Source: an uncultured Bacilli bacterium (GTDB taxonomy: Bacteria; Bacillota_I; Bacilli_A; RFN20; CAG-826). Taken from it: a stretch of 64,000 nucleotides of DNA. Every line of letters begins with the position of its first letter. Position 1 is the stretch's first letter. Location of the stretch: NCBI GenBank assembly GCA_934700895.1, contig CAKUXV010000003.1:124001-188000 (forward strand). The letters are read 5' to 3'. Of this stretch, positions 22,396 to 30,786 are shown in pieces. Made by a program: the position numbers and the translations under genes. The notes beneath the pieces were generated by a model. That model worked only from the letters and a program-made list of their open reading frames with translations, was not told the DNA's origin and did not search any database.

Positions 22396-24914
22396 AAAAG
22401 AAATCCACTTCCTCCCTATTGGCTCGCAGCGCTTTTCGCTCTCTTAAAAGTGGTATTGCTCAATTCTTAAGCATTGTTGCCATTGGAGCGATTGCTGTTA
22501 CTCTTTTCGTTGGTCTTGGAGCCAATGCGGATTCGTTTGAATCTCGAGTGGAAGAAGTCTATCAAAAAGGCCATTTACCCTCTTTATGGTTGACAACGAA
22601 AAGTTACGACGAGACAGATGAAGAAGCCTTGCAGGGGATTGTTGGAGATAGAGGGCAGGTAGAAGGTCGAACATATTTGCCTGCAATGATTGCGAAAAAA
22701 GATGTCTACTGCGTCACGTTACCTTCTTGGCCTACCGTGGATTGCCCCTATGATGTTGTTACTTTTAACGATGAGCCACTTTCTGATTCCTATCTTCTTT
22801 TAGATAAGGAGCTTCAGCAAAAAGAAGGAGAACAATATCCAAGCAAATTTACCCTCGGCGAAGAAATAAATGTCACCTTTAATTTTTCCCCGTACTTGGA
22901 TGAGGAATCCAAGGATGCGATTGAAAAACTCAATAACTCTAGTTTTCTTACTCAAGGGGGGATGAATGTTTTAGGAGGCGGCGAGATCGTTTTGAAAATG
23001 AAGGTTACTGGATTTATGTCGTATCCGGAAAACATTACAAAATCGACGTATAACAGCTCTGTATGCGTGGTTTCAGACGCCTTGTTCCACGAGACCTTTC
23101 GCTCCTTGCTTCAAACTAACTATCGACCTTTTATCAGCAATCTCATATTAAGCAAGCTCCCGGATATGGTTTCACTTTTCTCCGATTCCGAGGAAAGGTT
23201 CTTAAATCCCAATCAATATCTTGTTAAGGCAAACGACGAAAGGGAAACGCCACAAATCAAAAAAGATATCGAGCACCATTTCGACGGGAAGGAAAATAAT
23301 AATCTCTATCTTCTTGCCGATCGAAGCATCATGCCGTTTTATGCGACCCTGCACGCGGATGTAACGCAGGCAAGGCAATTCACTTTCGTCTTTCCTGCCG
23401 TTTTCTTTTTGGTGGCGCTGTTGGTGATCCTAACGACGCTTTCCCAAATGATTGTAAAAGAGCGTACTCAAATTGGAACGATGAAAGCCATTGGAGTGAC
23501 CAATCGACAAATCTATGGGAACTACGAATTGATTTCGCTCTCTTTGGTATTTGCGGGGACTTTGATCGGAGAAATTCTTGGTCCCATCATTGTGCCGAAA
23601 ATCTTGGGAAACAAATATAGCCTTCTCTATGCATTGCCCTCTCTAAAATATGTCTTCCCCCTATGGGAAGGAATTGCGACGGCGCTTATCTTTTTGCTTG
23701 TCACCGCTTTGACGACCTACCTTGTTTGCCGAAAGACCATCCAACTACCACCTTCCCAGTCTATGCGGCCGGAACCTCCAGGTTTAAAATTGTGCCCCAC
23801 CAAAAGAAAAGGGAGGGGGCGTGTAGGCGCTTTATCCATGAAAATGGCTTTGCGTAACATTCGTTTGGATAAGAAAAAATCCGTAATGGTTATTATTGGA
23901 ATTTTGGGGTGCACGGCACTGCTTGCCTGTGGCTTTGGGATCGAAGACACTGTTTTCTATGGCATCGAAAGCGACATTAAAACATTCCGCAACGACGATA
24001 TCACCCTTACCTATTCCCGGCTTTTGTCCTATTCCGAGGCCAAAGATGAAATCGTGGGCATGGATGGAATCGAAGACTTGGAACTTACTCGCGCAAGTGC
24101 GTCCACCTTTTATGTTGATGATGGGACGCGCGTTACCCGTTCCTTGACCGTGCTGGCTCCTGATACCACGCATTTTGATTTCCGCTTTGCCAAAAATGAA
24201 GTGGCGATGTCGACGAAAGCTGCACGCCTAGCGGGAGCGAAAGAAGGGGACGTATTAAACTTTGATTTTGATGGAAAAACCTATACGGCCCCCGTTGGAT
24301 TGGTCTACGAAGCCTTCTATTTTCACGGAATCATGATCCATGCCGATTCTACGTTCTTGGATGGCGCGGACATTAAATACAATGGGGCGTTAGTGGATTG
24401 CAAAGAAGGCTATACGGAATCGCTAGACAAGAAGCTGGAAACCTTAGATTTTGTTAGCGAATCTCAAACGCAACAAGAATGGGAGGATTATATCGGCAGC
24501 GCCATGTCCTCGGTTTTGGTGATGACCAACGCTGTTAAAATTTTCGCCATCTTACTGGCCCTTGTGGCTTTGTATAACCTGTCCTTGCTCAACTTTCGTG
24601 AAAAGATGCGCGAATTTGCGACGCTTAAGGTATTGGGTTTTCGAATCCGCGAAATTACTCTTTCCTTACTAACGGAAGCCATGGTTTTAACCTTAATTGG
24701 TGTAGCGCTTGGATTGGCTTTAGGGTATCCGTTCCTATTAGGGGTTTTAGGAACAAACCAAGTAGAAGTGGTGGAATATCTCTACTGGATTAAACCCTTA
24801 TCTTATGTTTATTCCTTCCTCCTTACAGCCGTGGTTGTTTTGGGCATTAATTTTGTTTTGGCTCTTCGAATTCGGCACGTAAAAATGGTGGAATCCCTCA
24901 AAAGCGTGGAATAA
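22392..24914 (+). CDS. ABC transporter permease, FtsX-like, duplicated
   Basis: 840 aa from GTG 22392, behind GGAGG and overlapping the ATPase stop. Membrane helix near residue 25, a large ~300-residue outer domain, an FtsX block of three helices around residues 340-460 (with E-R-T-Q-I-G-T-M-K-A-I-G), a helix near 500, a second outer domain, and a final FtsX block after ~705 (R-E-F-A-T-L-K-V-L-G-F). This is the standard large permease of bacteriocin/peptide or lipid exporters of the MacB type. The cargo is not indicated by neighbours. Confidence 0.9.
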   Translation: MKKKSTSSLLARSAFRSLKSGIAQFLSIVAIGAIAVTLFVGLGANADSFESRVEEVYQKGHLPSLWLTTKSYDETDEEALQGIVGDRGQVEGRTYLPAMIAKKDVYCVTLPSWPTVDCPYDVVTFNDEPLSDSYLLLDKELQQKEGEQYPSKFTLGEEINVTFNFSPYLDEESKDAIEKLNNSSFLTQGGMNVLGGGEIVLKMKVTGFMSYPENITKSTYNSSVCVVSDALFHETFRSLLQTNYRPFISNLILSKLPDMVSLFSDSEERFLNPNQYLVKANDERETPQIKKDIEHHFDGKENNNLYLLADRSIMPFYATLHADVTQARQFTFVFPAVFFLVALLVILTTLSQMIVKERTQIGTMKAIGVTNRQIYGNYELISLSLVFAGTLIGEILGPIIVPKILGNKYSLLYALPSLKYVFPLWEGIATALIFLLVTALTTYLVCRKTIQLPPSQSMRPEPPGLKLCPTKRKGRGRVGALSMKMALRNIRLDKKKSVMVIIGILGCTALLACGFGIEDTVFYGIESDIKTFRNDDITLTYSRLLSYSEAKDEIVGMDGIEDLELTRASASTFYVDDGTRVTRSLTVLAPDTTHFDFRFAKNEVAMSTKAARLAGAKEGDVLNFDFDGKTYTAPVGLVYEAFYFHGIMIHADSTFLDGADIKYNGALVDCKEGYTESLDKKLETLDFVSESQTQQEWEDYIGSAMSSVLVMTNAVKIFAILLALVALYNLSLLNFREKMREFATLKVLGFRIREITLSLLTEAMVLTLIGVALGLALGYPFLLGVLGTNQVEVVEYLYWIKPLSYVYSFLLTAVVVLGINFVLALRIRHVKMVESLKSVE

Positions 24915-24925
24915 ACAAAAAATTC

Positions 24926-24954
24926 TTGCCAAGAGAAATGCTTCATGCTTAAAT
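24926..24954 (+). promoter_or_regulatory. tRNA-Glu(CTC) promoter
   Basis: TTGCCA (24926-24931), 17 nt spacer, TTAAAT (24949-24954) with TGC just before the -10. Confidence 0.5.
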
Positions 24955-24969
24955 TTGCGTTGCCGTAAT

Positions 24970-25044
24970 GGCCCCATGGTCAATCGGTTAAGACGGAACC
25001 CTCTCAAGGTTCAATGACTGGTTCGACTCCAGTTGGGGTCACCA
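24970..25044 (+). tRNA. tRNA-Glu (anticodon CTC)
   Basis: Acceptor GGCCCCA pairs with TGGGGTC (one G-T pair). The anticodon stem GAACC/GGTTC has loop CTCTCAA, and the T arm carries GGTTCGACTCC. Discriminator A and encoded CCA. It reads GAG only. Confidence 0.92.
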
Positions 25045-25057
25045 AATAGGTGACTTA

Positions 25058-25085
25058 ACGCGTGCCTTGTGGCACGCGTTTTTCT
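25058..25085 (+). terminator. Terminator of tRNA-Glu
   Basis: ACGCGTGCC-TTGT-GGCACGCGT, then TTTTC. Confidence 0.88.
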
Positions 25086-25180
25086 TTGCTGCTAAATTGA
25101 AAAAATATGAAAAAAATACTTTTCATCAAAAATGGGAAGAGTAAAATTTCTCCGTTGTTTTTAGGAGTAAGGAGCTCACT

Positions 25181-26788
25181 ATGGCAAAATACATCTTCGT
25201 TACGGGCGGAGTCGTATCCTCATTAGGCAAGGGGATATCCGCCGCTAGTTTAGGCATGCTTCTCAAAAGAAGAGGCCTAAAGGTCTTCATGATCAAGTTC
25301 GATCCGTATCTCAACGTCGACCCCGGTACCATGTCCCCTTACCAACATGGCGAAGTATATGTAACGGAAGATGGCGGCGAAACCGACTTGGACATTGGCC
25401 ATTACGAACGCTGGGTGGATGAAAATTTCTCTAAATTGTCTTCCGTCACCTCCGGCAAGGTGTATAGCAGCGTCATTCAAAAAGAGCGCCATGGCGATTA
25501 TTTGGGCGGTTGTGTTCAAGTGGTCCCCCATATCACGGACGAAATCAAATCCCGCTTATATAAAGCCGCTAAGCAGACCGGCGCTGACATTGTTATTGGA
25601 GAAATAGGCGGGACAGTAGGTGATATTGAATCCCTTCCTTTCTTGGAAGCCATTCGCCAGGTTCGTCTCGAACTCGGCGTTGAAAATACCTTCTTCCTGC
25701 ATAATACATTGGTGCCTTACCTTCGGACTTCTGGCGAAAGCAAAACCAAGCCCACCCAGCATTCCACCAAAGAACTTGCGGGCTTAGGCATTCAACCGGA
25801 TGCTATTGTTCTTCGTAGCGAAGTCCCATTGGACGAAGGGACTAAGAAAAAAGTTTCTTTATTCTGCAATATTCCCTATTCCGGCGTTTTCGAGGCCGAT
25901 GATTGCCCGTGCATTTATGAATTGCCTATACGCTTCCATGCTCAAGGAATCGATGACTATGTCGCCCGCCACTTTGGAATGAATCTTCCCCCGGTTCAAC
26001 TTGCAGATTACGAAGAATTTGTTTCGAGAGTTCAAGAATTAAAAGGAGAAGTGACGATTGCTTTGGTTGGCAAGTACGTCCAACTCCACGACGCTTATTT
26101 GTCCGTCCGCGAAGCCCTGTTGTCTGCCGGATATGCTTATGGACAAAAGGTTCACATTCGTTGGATTCAATCGGACAATATCCAAAAAAGCAACGTGGCA
26201 GAGATGCTAAAAGGGTGTGACGGCGTTTTGGTTCCTGGTGGATTTGGCCAACGTGGAACCGACGGCATGAAAATTGCGATTCGCTATGCGAGAGAGAGTC
26301 AAGTCCCTTACCTTGGTATTTGCCTCGGCATGCAACTAGCGACCATTGAATTCGCCGAAAACGTTTTGGGGATGAAGAAAGCCAACAGCACGGAATTCGA
26401 TCCCCAAACCCCGTTCCCCGTCATCGATATTCTTCGTGATCAGTATCAAGGCATTGATATGGGTGGAACGTTACGTTTAGGCGCTTACGATTGCGATGTG
26501 CAGCCAGATACCTTGGCTATGAAATGCTATGCTTCGCCCCGAATCCAAGAACGTCATCGCCATCGTTATGAATTCAATAAAGCCTATCAAAAAGATTTTG
26601 AGAACCATGGCATGATCGTTTCGGGCATTAACCCAGAACTTCACGTAGCAGAAATCGTGGAATTGAAGGATCACCCCTTCTTTGTCGGATGCCAATTCCA
26701 TCCTGAATTCACTTCTCGCACGATGAAACCTAATCCCTTGTTCAAGGGCTTTGTTCACGCTTCTATTTTGCATAAAGAAGAAAAATAA
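25181..26788 (+). CDS. pyrG: CTP synthase
   Basis: 535 aa, normal length. It makes CTP from UTP, ATP and glutamine. The N-terminal synthetase domain opens with V-T-G-G-V-V-S-S-L-G-K-G. The C-terminal class I glutaminase domain has L-G-I-C-L-G-M-Q (nucleophile Cys near residue 381) and a C-Q-F-H-P-E-F His/Glu pair near 505. AAGGAG lies 7 nt before the ATG. The leader starts without an obvious G-G-G-C initiation site, so the reiterative-transcription control known from Bacillus pyrG is not apparent. Confidence 0.97.
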   Translation: MAKYIFVTGGVVSSLGKGISAASLGMLLKRRGLKVFMIKFDPYLNVDPGTMSPYQHGEVYVTEDGGETDLDIGHYERWVDENFSKLSSVTSGKVYSSVIQKERHGDYLGGCVQVVPHITDEIKSRLYKAAKQTGADIVIGEIGGTVGDIESLPFLEAIRQVRLELGVENTFFLHNTLVPYLRTSGESKTKPTQHSTKELAGLGIQPDAIVLRSEVPLDEGTKKKVSLFCNIPYSGVFEADDCPCIYELPIRFHAQGIDDYVARHFGMNLPPVQLADYEEFVSRVQELKGEVTIALVGKYVQLHDAYLSVREALLSAGYAYGQKVHIRWIQSDNIQKSNVAEMLKGCDGVLVPGGFGQRGTDGMKIAIRYARESQVPYLGICLGMQLATIEFAENVLGMKKANSTEFDPQTPFPVIDILRDQYQGIDMGGTLRLGAYDCDVQPDTLAMKCYASPRIQERHRHRYEFNKAYQKDFENHGMIVSGINPELHVAEIVELKDHPFFVGCQFHPEFTSRTMKPNPLFKGFVHASILHKEEK

Positions 26789-26809
26789 GGGGTACGTCTA
26801 TCCATTTTC

Positions 26810-26837
26810 GCCCGATTTAGGTAAGTCGGGCTTTTTA
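26810..26837 (+). terminator. Terminator of pyrG
   Basis: GCCCGATTT-AGGT-AAGTCGGGC (one G-T pair), then TTTTT. Confidence 0.85.
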
Positions 26838-26884
26838 ATTGTTGCGGAGAAAGTTATATTGTGGCCGAAACGGGAGAAATGCAT

Positions 26885-27889
26885 ATGAATCAACCTAAAT
26901 TTATTCAACCCGGGGATATGATTGTTTGGGTGGCCCCTTCTTTTGGGGTAACAACGGAACCTTATGAAACCCGAGCGGTGGCTGCAAAGAAACGATGGGA
27001 GAAGATGGGGTATCGGGTTGCGGAAGGACCTTGTGTTCATCGTAATGACGGGGTTGCTTCCAGTGCCTCGCCTCAGGAAAGGGCACAGGAGTGGATGGAG
27101 GCCTATTCTTCAAATTGCTCGTTGCTGCTTTCTGTCGGGGGCGGGGAAACGATGAATGAAATTTTGCCCTTTATCGATTTTGAGGCCATAAAGCATATGC
27201 CCCCTAAATGGTTTATGGGTTTTTCCGATAATACGAACCTCACGTTTACCTTGGCCACGTTATCGAATCTCGTGACGATTTACGGTCCTTGCGCCCCGCA
27301 ATTTTTCCAAAAGGATTTCCGTCTTTCGGAAAAAGACGCGATGGCGATGCTGAGAGGAGAAAGACATTTTGAAGGATATCCCAAGTATTCCATCACGCAT
27401 TCCAATTCTCTGCGTCCTTTATTGCCTTATCGATTGTCTCAAATCAAAACCATTACCCCCCATAACTATCAAGGTTCGTTCACAGGGATTTTGTTAGGAG
27501 GATGCCTTGATTGCTTGGTCGGCCTGTGCGGAACGAAGTTTGATCATGTAAAAGAGTTTGAAAGAGAACACCCTGAAGGAATTATTTGGTTTTTGGAAGC
27601 TTGTGATTTGTCCCCTTTGGGAATTCGCAGGGCTCTATTCCAATTAAAGGAAGCGGGGTGGTTCGACAATGCAGTGGGTTTTTTGATAGGGAGGCCACTT
27701 TGTATGAAACAAGAGTTTTTTGGCGTAACGCCCCATTCTGCCGTTTTGGATATTTTAGCTGATTTGGACATTCCAATTTTGCTTGATGTGGACCTCGGGC
27801 ACATTTCTCCTTCGATGCCTTTTAAGACGGGCGCAAGGGGGACGACAACCTATGTTGATGGAAATCTTGTGATAGATTACGCGGAATAG
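26885..27889 (+). CDS. LD-carboxypeptidase family protein (peptidase S66, MccF-like)
   Basis: 334 aa. The N-terminal domain has the nucleophile elbow F-M-G-F-S-D-N-T (Ser near residue 112), after L-L-L-S-V-G-G-G-E. The C-terminal domain carries I-W-F-L-E-A-C-D (Glu) and V-D-L-G-H (His), completing the S66 Ser-Glu-His triad. S66 enzymes cut tetrapeptides in wall recycling or detoxify microcin C-like compounds; the sequence does not decide. ATG 26885 is chosen because GGGAGA lies 7 nt upstream; GTG 26861 and ATG 26879 are in frame. Confidence 0.88.
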   Translation: MNQPKFIQPGDMIVWVAPSFGVTTEPYETRAVAAKKRWEKMGYRVAEGPCVHRNDGVASSASPQERAQEWMEAYSSNCSLLLSVGGGETMNEILPFIDFEAIKHMPPKWFMGFSDNTNLTFTLATLSNLVTIYGPCAPQFFQKDFRLSEKDAMAMLRGERHFEGYPKYSITHSNSLRPLLPYRLSQIKTITPHNYQGSFTGILLGGCLDCLVGLCGTKFDHVKEFEREHPEGIIWFLEACDLSPLGIRRALFQLKEAGWFDNAVGFLIGRPLCMKQEFFGVTPHSAVLDILADLDIPILLDVDLGHISPSMPFKTGARGTTTYVDGNLVIDYAE

Positions 27890-27921
27890 CGTATAGTAAC
27901 GAATCGAAGAGAGGACAAAAA

Positions 27922-28395
27922 ATGATTATTCTTCACATTAAAGACTACGGCGATATCCAATTGGAATTGGACCATCAATCTGCCCCAATCACATCCCAAA
28001 ATTTTGAGGATCTTGTTAAGCGCGGATTTTATGACGGCCTTACTTTTCATCGCATCATCAAAGGATTCATGATTCAGGGCGGCGACCCAGAAGGTACCGG
28101 ATGCGGCGGAAGTGGCAAAGAAATCATAGGCGAGTTTAAAGCCAATAGAGTTAACAACCCGATTTCTCATAAGCGTGGCGTGATTTCTATGGCTCGTTCC
28201 AGGATGTTTAATTCCGCCAGCAGCCAATTCTTCATTTGCGATGCTAACGACGAATTCTTGGACGGCCAATATGCTGCCTTTGGACACGTGGTTCAAGGGA
28301 TGGAAGTCGTGGATAAAATCGCTTCTACAAAGACCGACAGAAACGATCGACCCCTGCAAAACGTGGTTATCGAAAAAGCGGAATTCATTGCTTAA
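27922..28395 (+). CDS. Cyclophilin-type peptidyl-prolyl isomerase
   Basis: 157 aa cytosolic foldase without a signal peptide. Core motifs: D-G-L-T-F-H-R-I-I-K-G-F-M-I-Q-G-G-D-P (containing the active-site Arg and Gln), G-V-I-S-M-A-R, S-S-Q-F-F-I-C and a V-V-Q-G-M-E-V-V-D strand. The length matches PpiB-like bacterial cyclophilins. A GAGAGG site lies before the ATG and TATAGT is ~25 nt upstream. A good terminator follows. Confidence 0.93.
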   Translation: MIILHIKDYGDIQLELDHQSAPITSQNFEDLVKRGFYDGLTFHRIIKGFMIQGGDPEGTGCGGSGKEIIGEFKANRVNNPISHKRGVISMARSRMFNSASSQFFICDANDEFLDGQYAAFGHVVQGMEVVDKIASTKTDRNDRPLQNVVIEKAEFIA

Positions 28396-28416
28396 TGCCT
28401 TGTTACGATTTATGAA

Positions 28417-28446
28417 AATGGGCTGGTTTCAGCTCATTTTTTCATT
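28417..28446 (+). terminator. Terminator of cyclophilin gene
   Basis: AATGGGCTG-GTTT-CAGCTCATT (one G-T pair) with T-rich tail. Confidence 0.82.
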
Positions 28447-28466
28447 TCATTTTCTACATTTTTATG

Positions 28467-28515
28467 GTGCAAAAACCGATTAAATTTCTGTTTCGTCGCG
28501 TTTTTGCACGTTTTT
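28467..28515 (+). promoter_or_regulatory. Long-loop inverted repeat followed by T6
   Basis: GTGCAAAAAC (28467-28476) and GTTTTTGCAC (28500-28509) are perfect inverted copies, followed by GTTTTTT. This could be a second terminator for the upstream gene or a protein-binding site next to the promoter at 28523. Confidence 0.45.
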
Positions 28516-28522
28516 TAATGGC

Positions 28523-28551
28523 TTTACGCGCACGCAAGAGAACTATATAAT
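28523..28551 (+). promoter_or_regulatory. Promoter of the repeat-helix membrane protein gene
   Basis: TTTACG (28523-28528), 17 nt spacer, TATAAT (28546-28551). The same TTTACG -35 is seen for the ROK gene at the left end. Confidence 0.65.
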
Positions 28552-28578
28552 TTGCCAAAGCCAAGTATTGGAGGAAGT

Positions 28579-30651
28579 ATGAAAAAATCATCTCTAATTT
28601 TATCTCTTGTAGGCTTCGGAATTTCCGTTTTCGCGATGTGCCTGCTATTCCTGATCCCGTTATTCATGGGTCCAGATGCCCTTTATACTTTAACGGGACT
28701 CGGCACCCGATTCGGCGAACTTTTTAAAGGGTTATTTTCGTTTCCCAATGTTCAATTTATCCAAGTGGTTTGGCTCGTTGCCTTTGTCATTCTATTGTGC
28801 TTTTGGATTGCTGGGATTGTCGTTGCCTCTTTGCGGAAGAGAAAGGCTGCTATCGGTGGATTAATTTTATTCCTCGTTGAATTCCTGACTTTCCTGTTTT
28901 TCTGCGCTTTGGCCTTCCAACCTGGATGGGATTTAACAAAAGAGCCTTTTTGGACCCTTGGTTCAAATTTTTCCTCTTTGGAAAGCAGCTTCTCTTCTTG
29001 GGGACCCTACGGTTTAGCAGGGCTTGTTATCTATGCCAAAAAGACTCATCTATTAGGTACGGGATGGACCGTGTTTATTTTGACAAGCATTTTACTTGGC
29101 ATGTTCGGCTTCCTGCTTTCCTTTATCGGTTATGTTATTGATATGGCCACTTCGGGGAAGGATAAAATGCGGAAAAAGGCAAAACCTGCCGCTTCTGCGC
29201 CCAAGGAAAACGCCCCTTCCTCTACCCCCTCTGTCATCATTGTTCACGACGATGAAACCAGCGATCCTAGTGCGAATAAGAAATCGGATAATTCGAAACC
29301 CGTTTCCGAACCTTCTCCCGCCGTACCTGCCTCCGCTTTCATGCCAAATCCCAGCGGAATCCAAGGACCTCTTCTCGTCCAATACATTAATACGTATTCT
29401 CCTGATGCCACGACAAATCCTAAGCCATCTTCTTCCACCGTCCCTGTTTCGGAAATTCAGGGAGCTATTTCCGGAGAAAAACCGCTTAGCGCGGAAGACG
29501 TGCGCAAGATTGTTCGTGAAGAACTTTTGCCAAAGGAAGAAAAACAGCCCGTTATCATTTCGGTTCCCTCGCCTGTTAATTCAAAAGAAGAAAAGCCATT
29601 GAGCGCAGAGGACGTTCGCAAGATTCTTTCCGAAGAGTTACGAAAGAATCACGATGCTGACAAGGAAGGCGACGTTGTCATCGAGGATGAAAGCGAACCC
29701 GCCCCTCGCGTTTTAAGCGAAGCGGATGTTCGTTCTATTATTGCCGAAGCAAACTCGACCGCAGCCCCCATTGAAAAGCCGGCGGAAGTCCCAGCAAAAG
29801 AAGACCAGTCTTTAAAAGCGGAAGACATTCGCAAAATGATTTCCGAAGAAATTCATAAGGCGATTCCTGCCGAGAAGACCCCGGAGCCAAAACCCGGTCT
29901 CACCGCAGAAGACATTCGAGGAATCATGAAAGAGGAGTTTGATCGGAGAGATAGCAAGAGCCGCGAAACTCTTACGGCGGCTTCCGTTAGGCAAATCATC
30001 CGTCAAGAAATGAAAGACGTTCCTCCGTTGGCCGATACGAAAGTTCAACCGATTACCGTGGTCCTTTCTGCCTCAGCGGATAAGCCGGCGGAAATTTCAA
30101 AGGAAACAAAAGAAGAACCATCTCCTGCATTTACCGAAGAAAAAGAAGATGTTTCGAAACCTCGCGTGGTTGGCGCGGTGAATCCCGATTTGCCTCCTCA
30201 TGATAAAATCATTCGCATCCCGTTCCAAACACGAATGAAATCCGCTGAACCCAGCATGGCTAAAAATTACAACGAATTGAAATCGGAAATAATGTCCTAC
30301 GGGGTAAAAAGCCGGATTTCCAACAAAGGAGACACGTTCCGCTTGCACAAAGTCACCTTTGTTCGCATCACGGTTGCCGGCAAAGCTTTGAAGCTCTATT
30401 TTGCTTTAAATCCCAAAGACTATGCTAATTCCCCGCTTCCCATTCAGGATGTAAGCCATAAAAAGGTTTACGCAGATATCCCTCTCGTATTCAAAGTGAA
30501 GAGTGACCTCTCGATGAAACGAGCGAAGGATTTGATCTCTGATGTCATGAAGAAAAATGGCTTGACCCAAGGGACGGTGGAAACCAAAAATTGGATTGAT
30601 GAAATACCAGAGTCAGATGCTGAAGCTGTGGATGATTCGGACGAGGATTAA
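28579..30651 (+). CDS. Membrane protein with six repeated short helices and a conserved C-terminal domain
   Basis: 690 aa from ATG 28579, behind GGAGG. Four hydrophobic segments occupy residues ~5-190. A Ser/Pro-rich linker follows. Residues ~303-480 contain six copies of an L-S-A-E-D-V-R-K-I-(I/V)-x-E-E motif separated by Pro/Lys/Glu-rich spacers (copies begin L-S-A-E-D-V, L-S-A-E-D-V, L-S-E-A-D-V, L-K-A-E-D-I, L-T-A-E-D-I and L-T-A-A-S-V). The final ~120 residues form a domain with Y-N-E-L-K-S-E-I-M-S-Y-G-V-K-S-R-I-S, G-K-A-L-K-L-Y-F-A-L-N-P-K-D-Y and D-I-P-L-V-F-K-V-K-S, which I recall from many uncharacterised Bacillota proteins. Role unknown. Confidence 0.75.
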   Translation: MKKSSLILSLVGFGISVFAMCLLFLIPLFMGPDALYTLTGLGTRFGELFKGLFSFPNVQFIQVVWLVAFVILLCFWIAGIVVASLRKRKAAIGGLILFLVEFLTFLFFCALAFQPGWDLTKEPFWTLGSNFSSLESSFSSWGPYGLAGLVIYAKKTHLLGTGWTVFILTSILLGMFGFLLSFIGYVIDMATSGKDKMRKKAKPAASAPKENAPSSTPSVIIVHDDETSDPSANKKSDNSKPVSEPSPAVPASAFMPNPSGIQGPLLVQYINTYSPDATTNPKPSSSTVPVSEIQGAISGEKPLSAEDVRKIVREELLPKEEKQPVIISVPSPVNSKEEKPLSAEDVRKILSEELRKNHDADKEGDVVIEDESEPAPRVLSEADVRSIIAEANSTAAPIEKPAEVPAKEDQSLKAEDIRKMISEEIHKAIPAEKTPEPKPGLTAEDIRGIMKEEFDRRDSKSRETLTAASVRQIIRQEMKDVPPLADTKVQPITVVLSASADKPAEISKETKEEPSPAFTEEKEDVSKPRVVGAVNPDLPPHDKIIRIPFQTRMKSAEPSMAKNYNELKSEIMSYGVKSRISNKGDTFRLHKVTFVRITVAGKALKLYFALNPKDYANSPLPIQDVSHKKVYADIPLVFKVKSDLSMKRAKDLISDVMKKNGLTQGTVETKNWIDEIPESDAEAVDDSDED

Positions 30652-30666
30652 TTTCTTGGATTTTTA

Positions 30667-30691
30667 GCGGGCCGTTGCGCCCGCATTTTTG
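30667..30691 (+). terminator. Terminator
   Basis: GCGGGC-CGTTGC-GCCCGC, then ATTTTTG. Confidence 0.85.
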
Positions 30692-30786
30692 TTCCATAGA
30701 TGGTGTTAAAGAAGCGCCTCTTTATATTTTTCTAGAAATTTGCTAATATCTTCGCGCTGAAATTTCGGCGGAAAGGAAGTGGTTGG

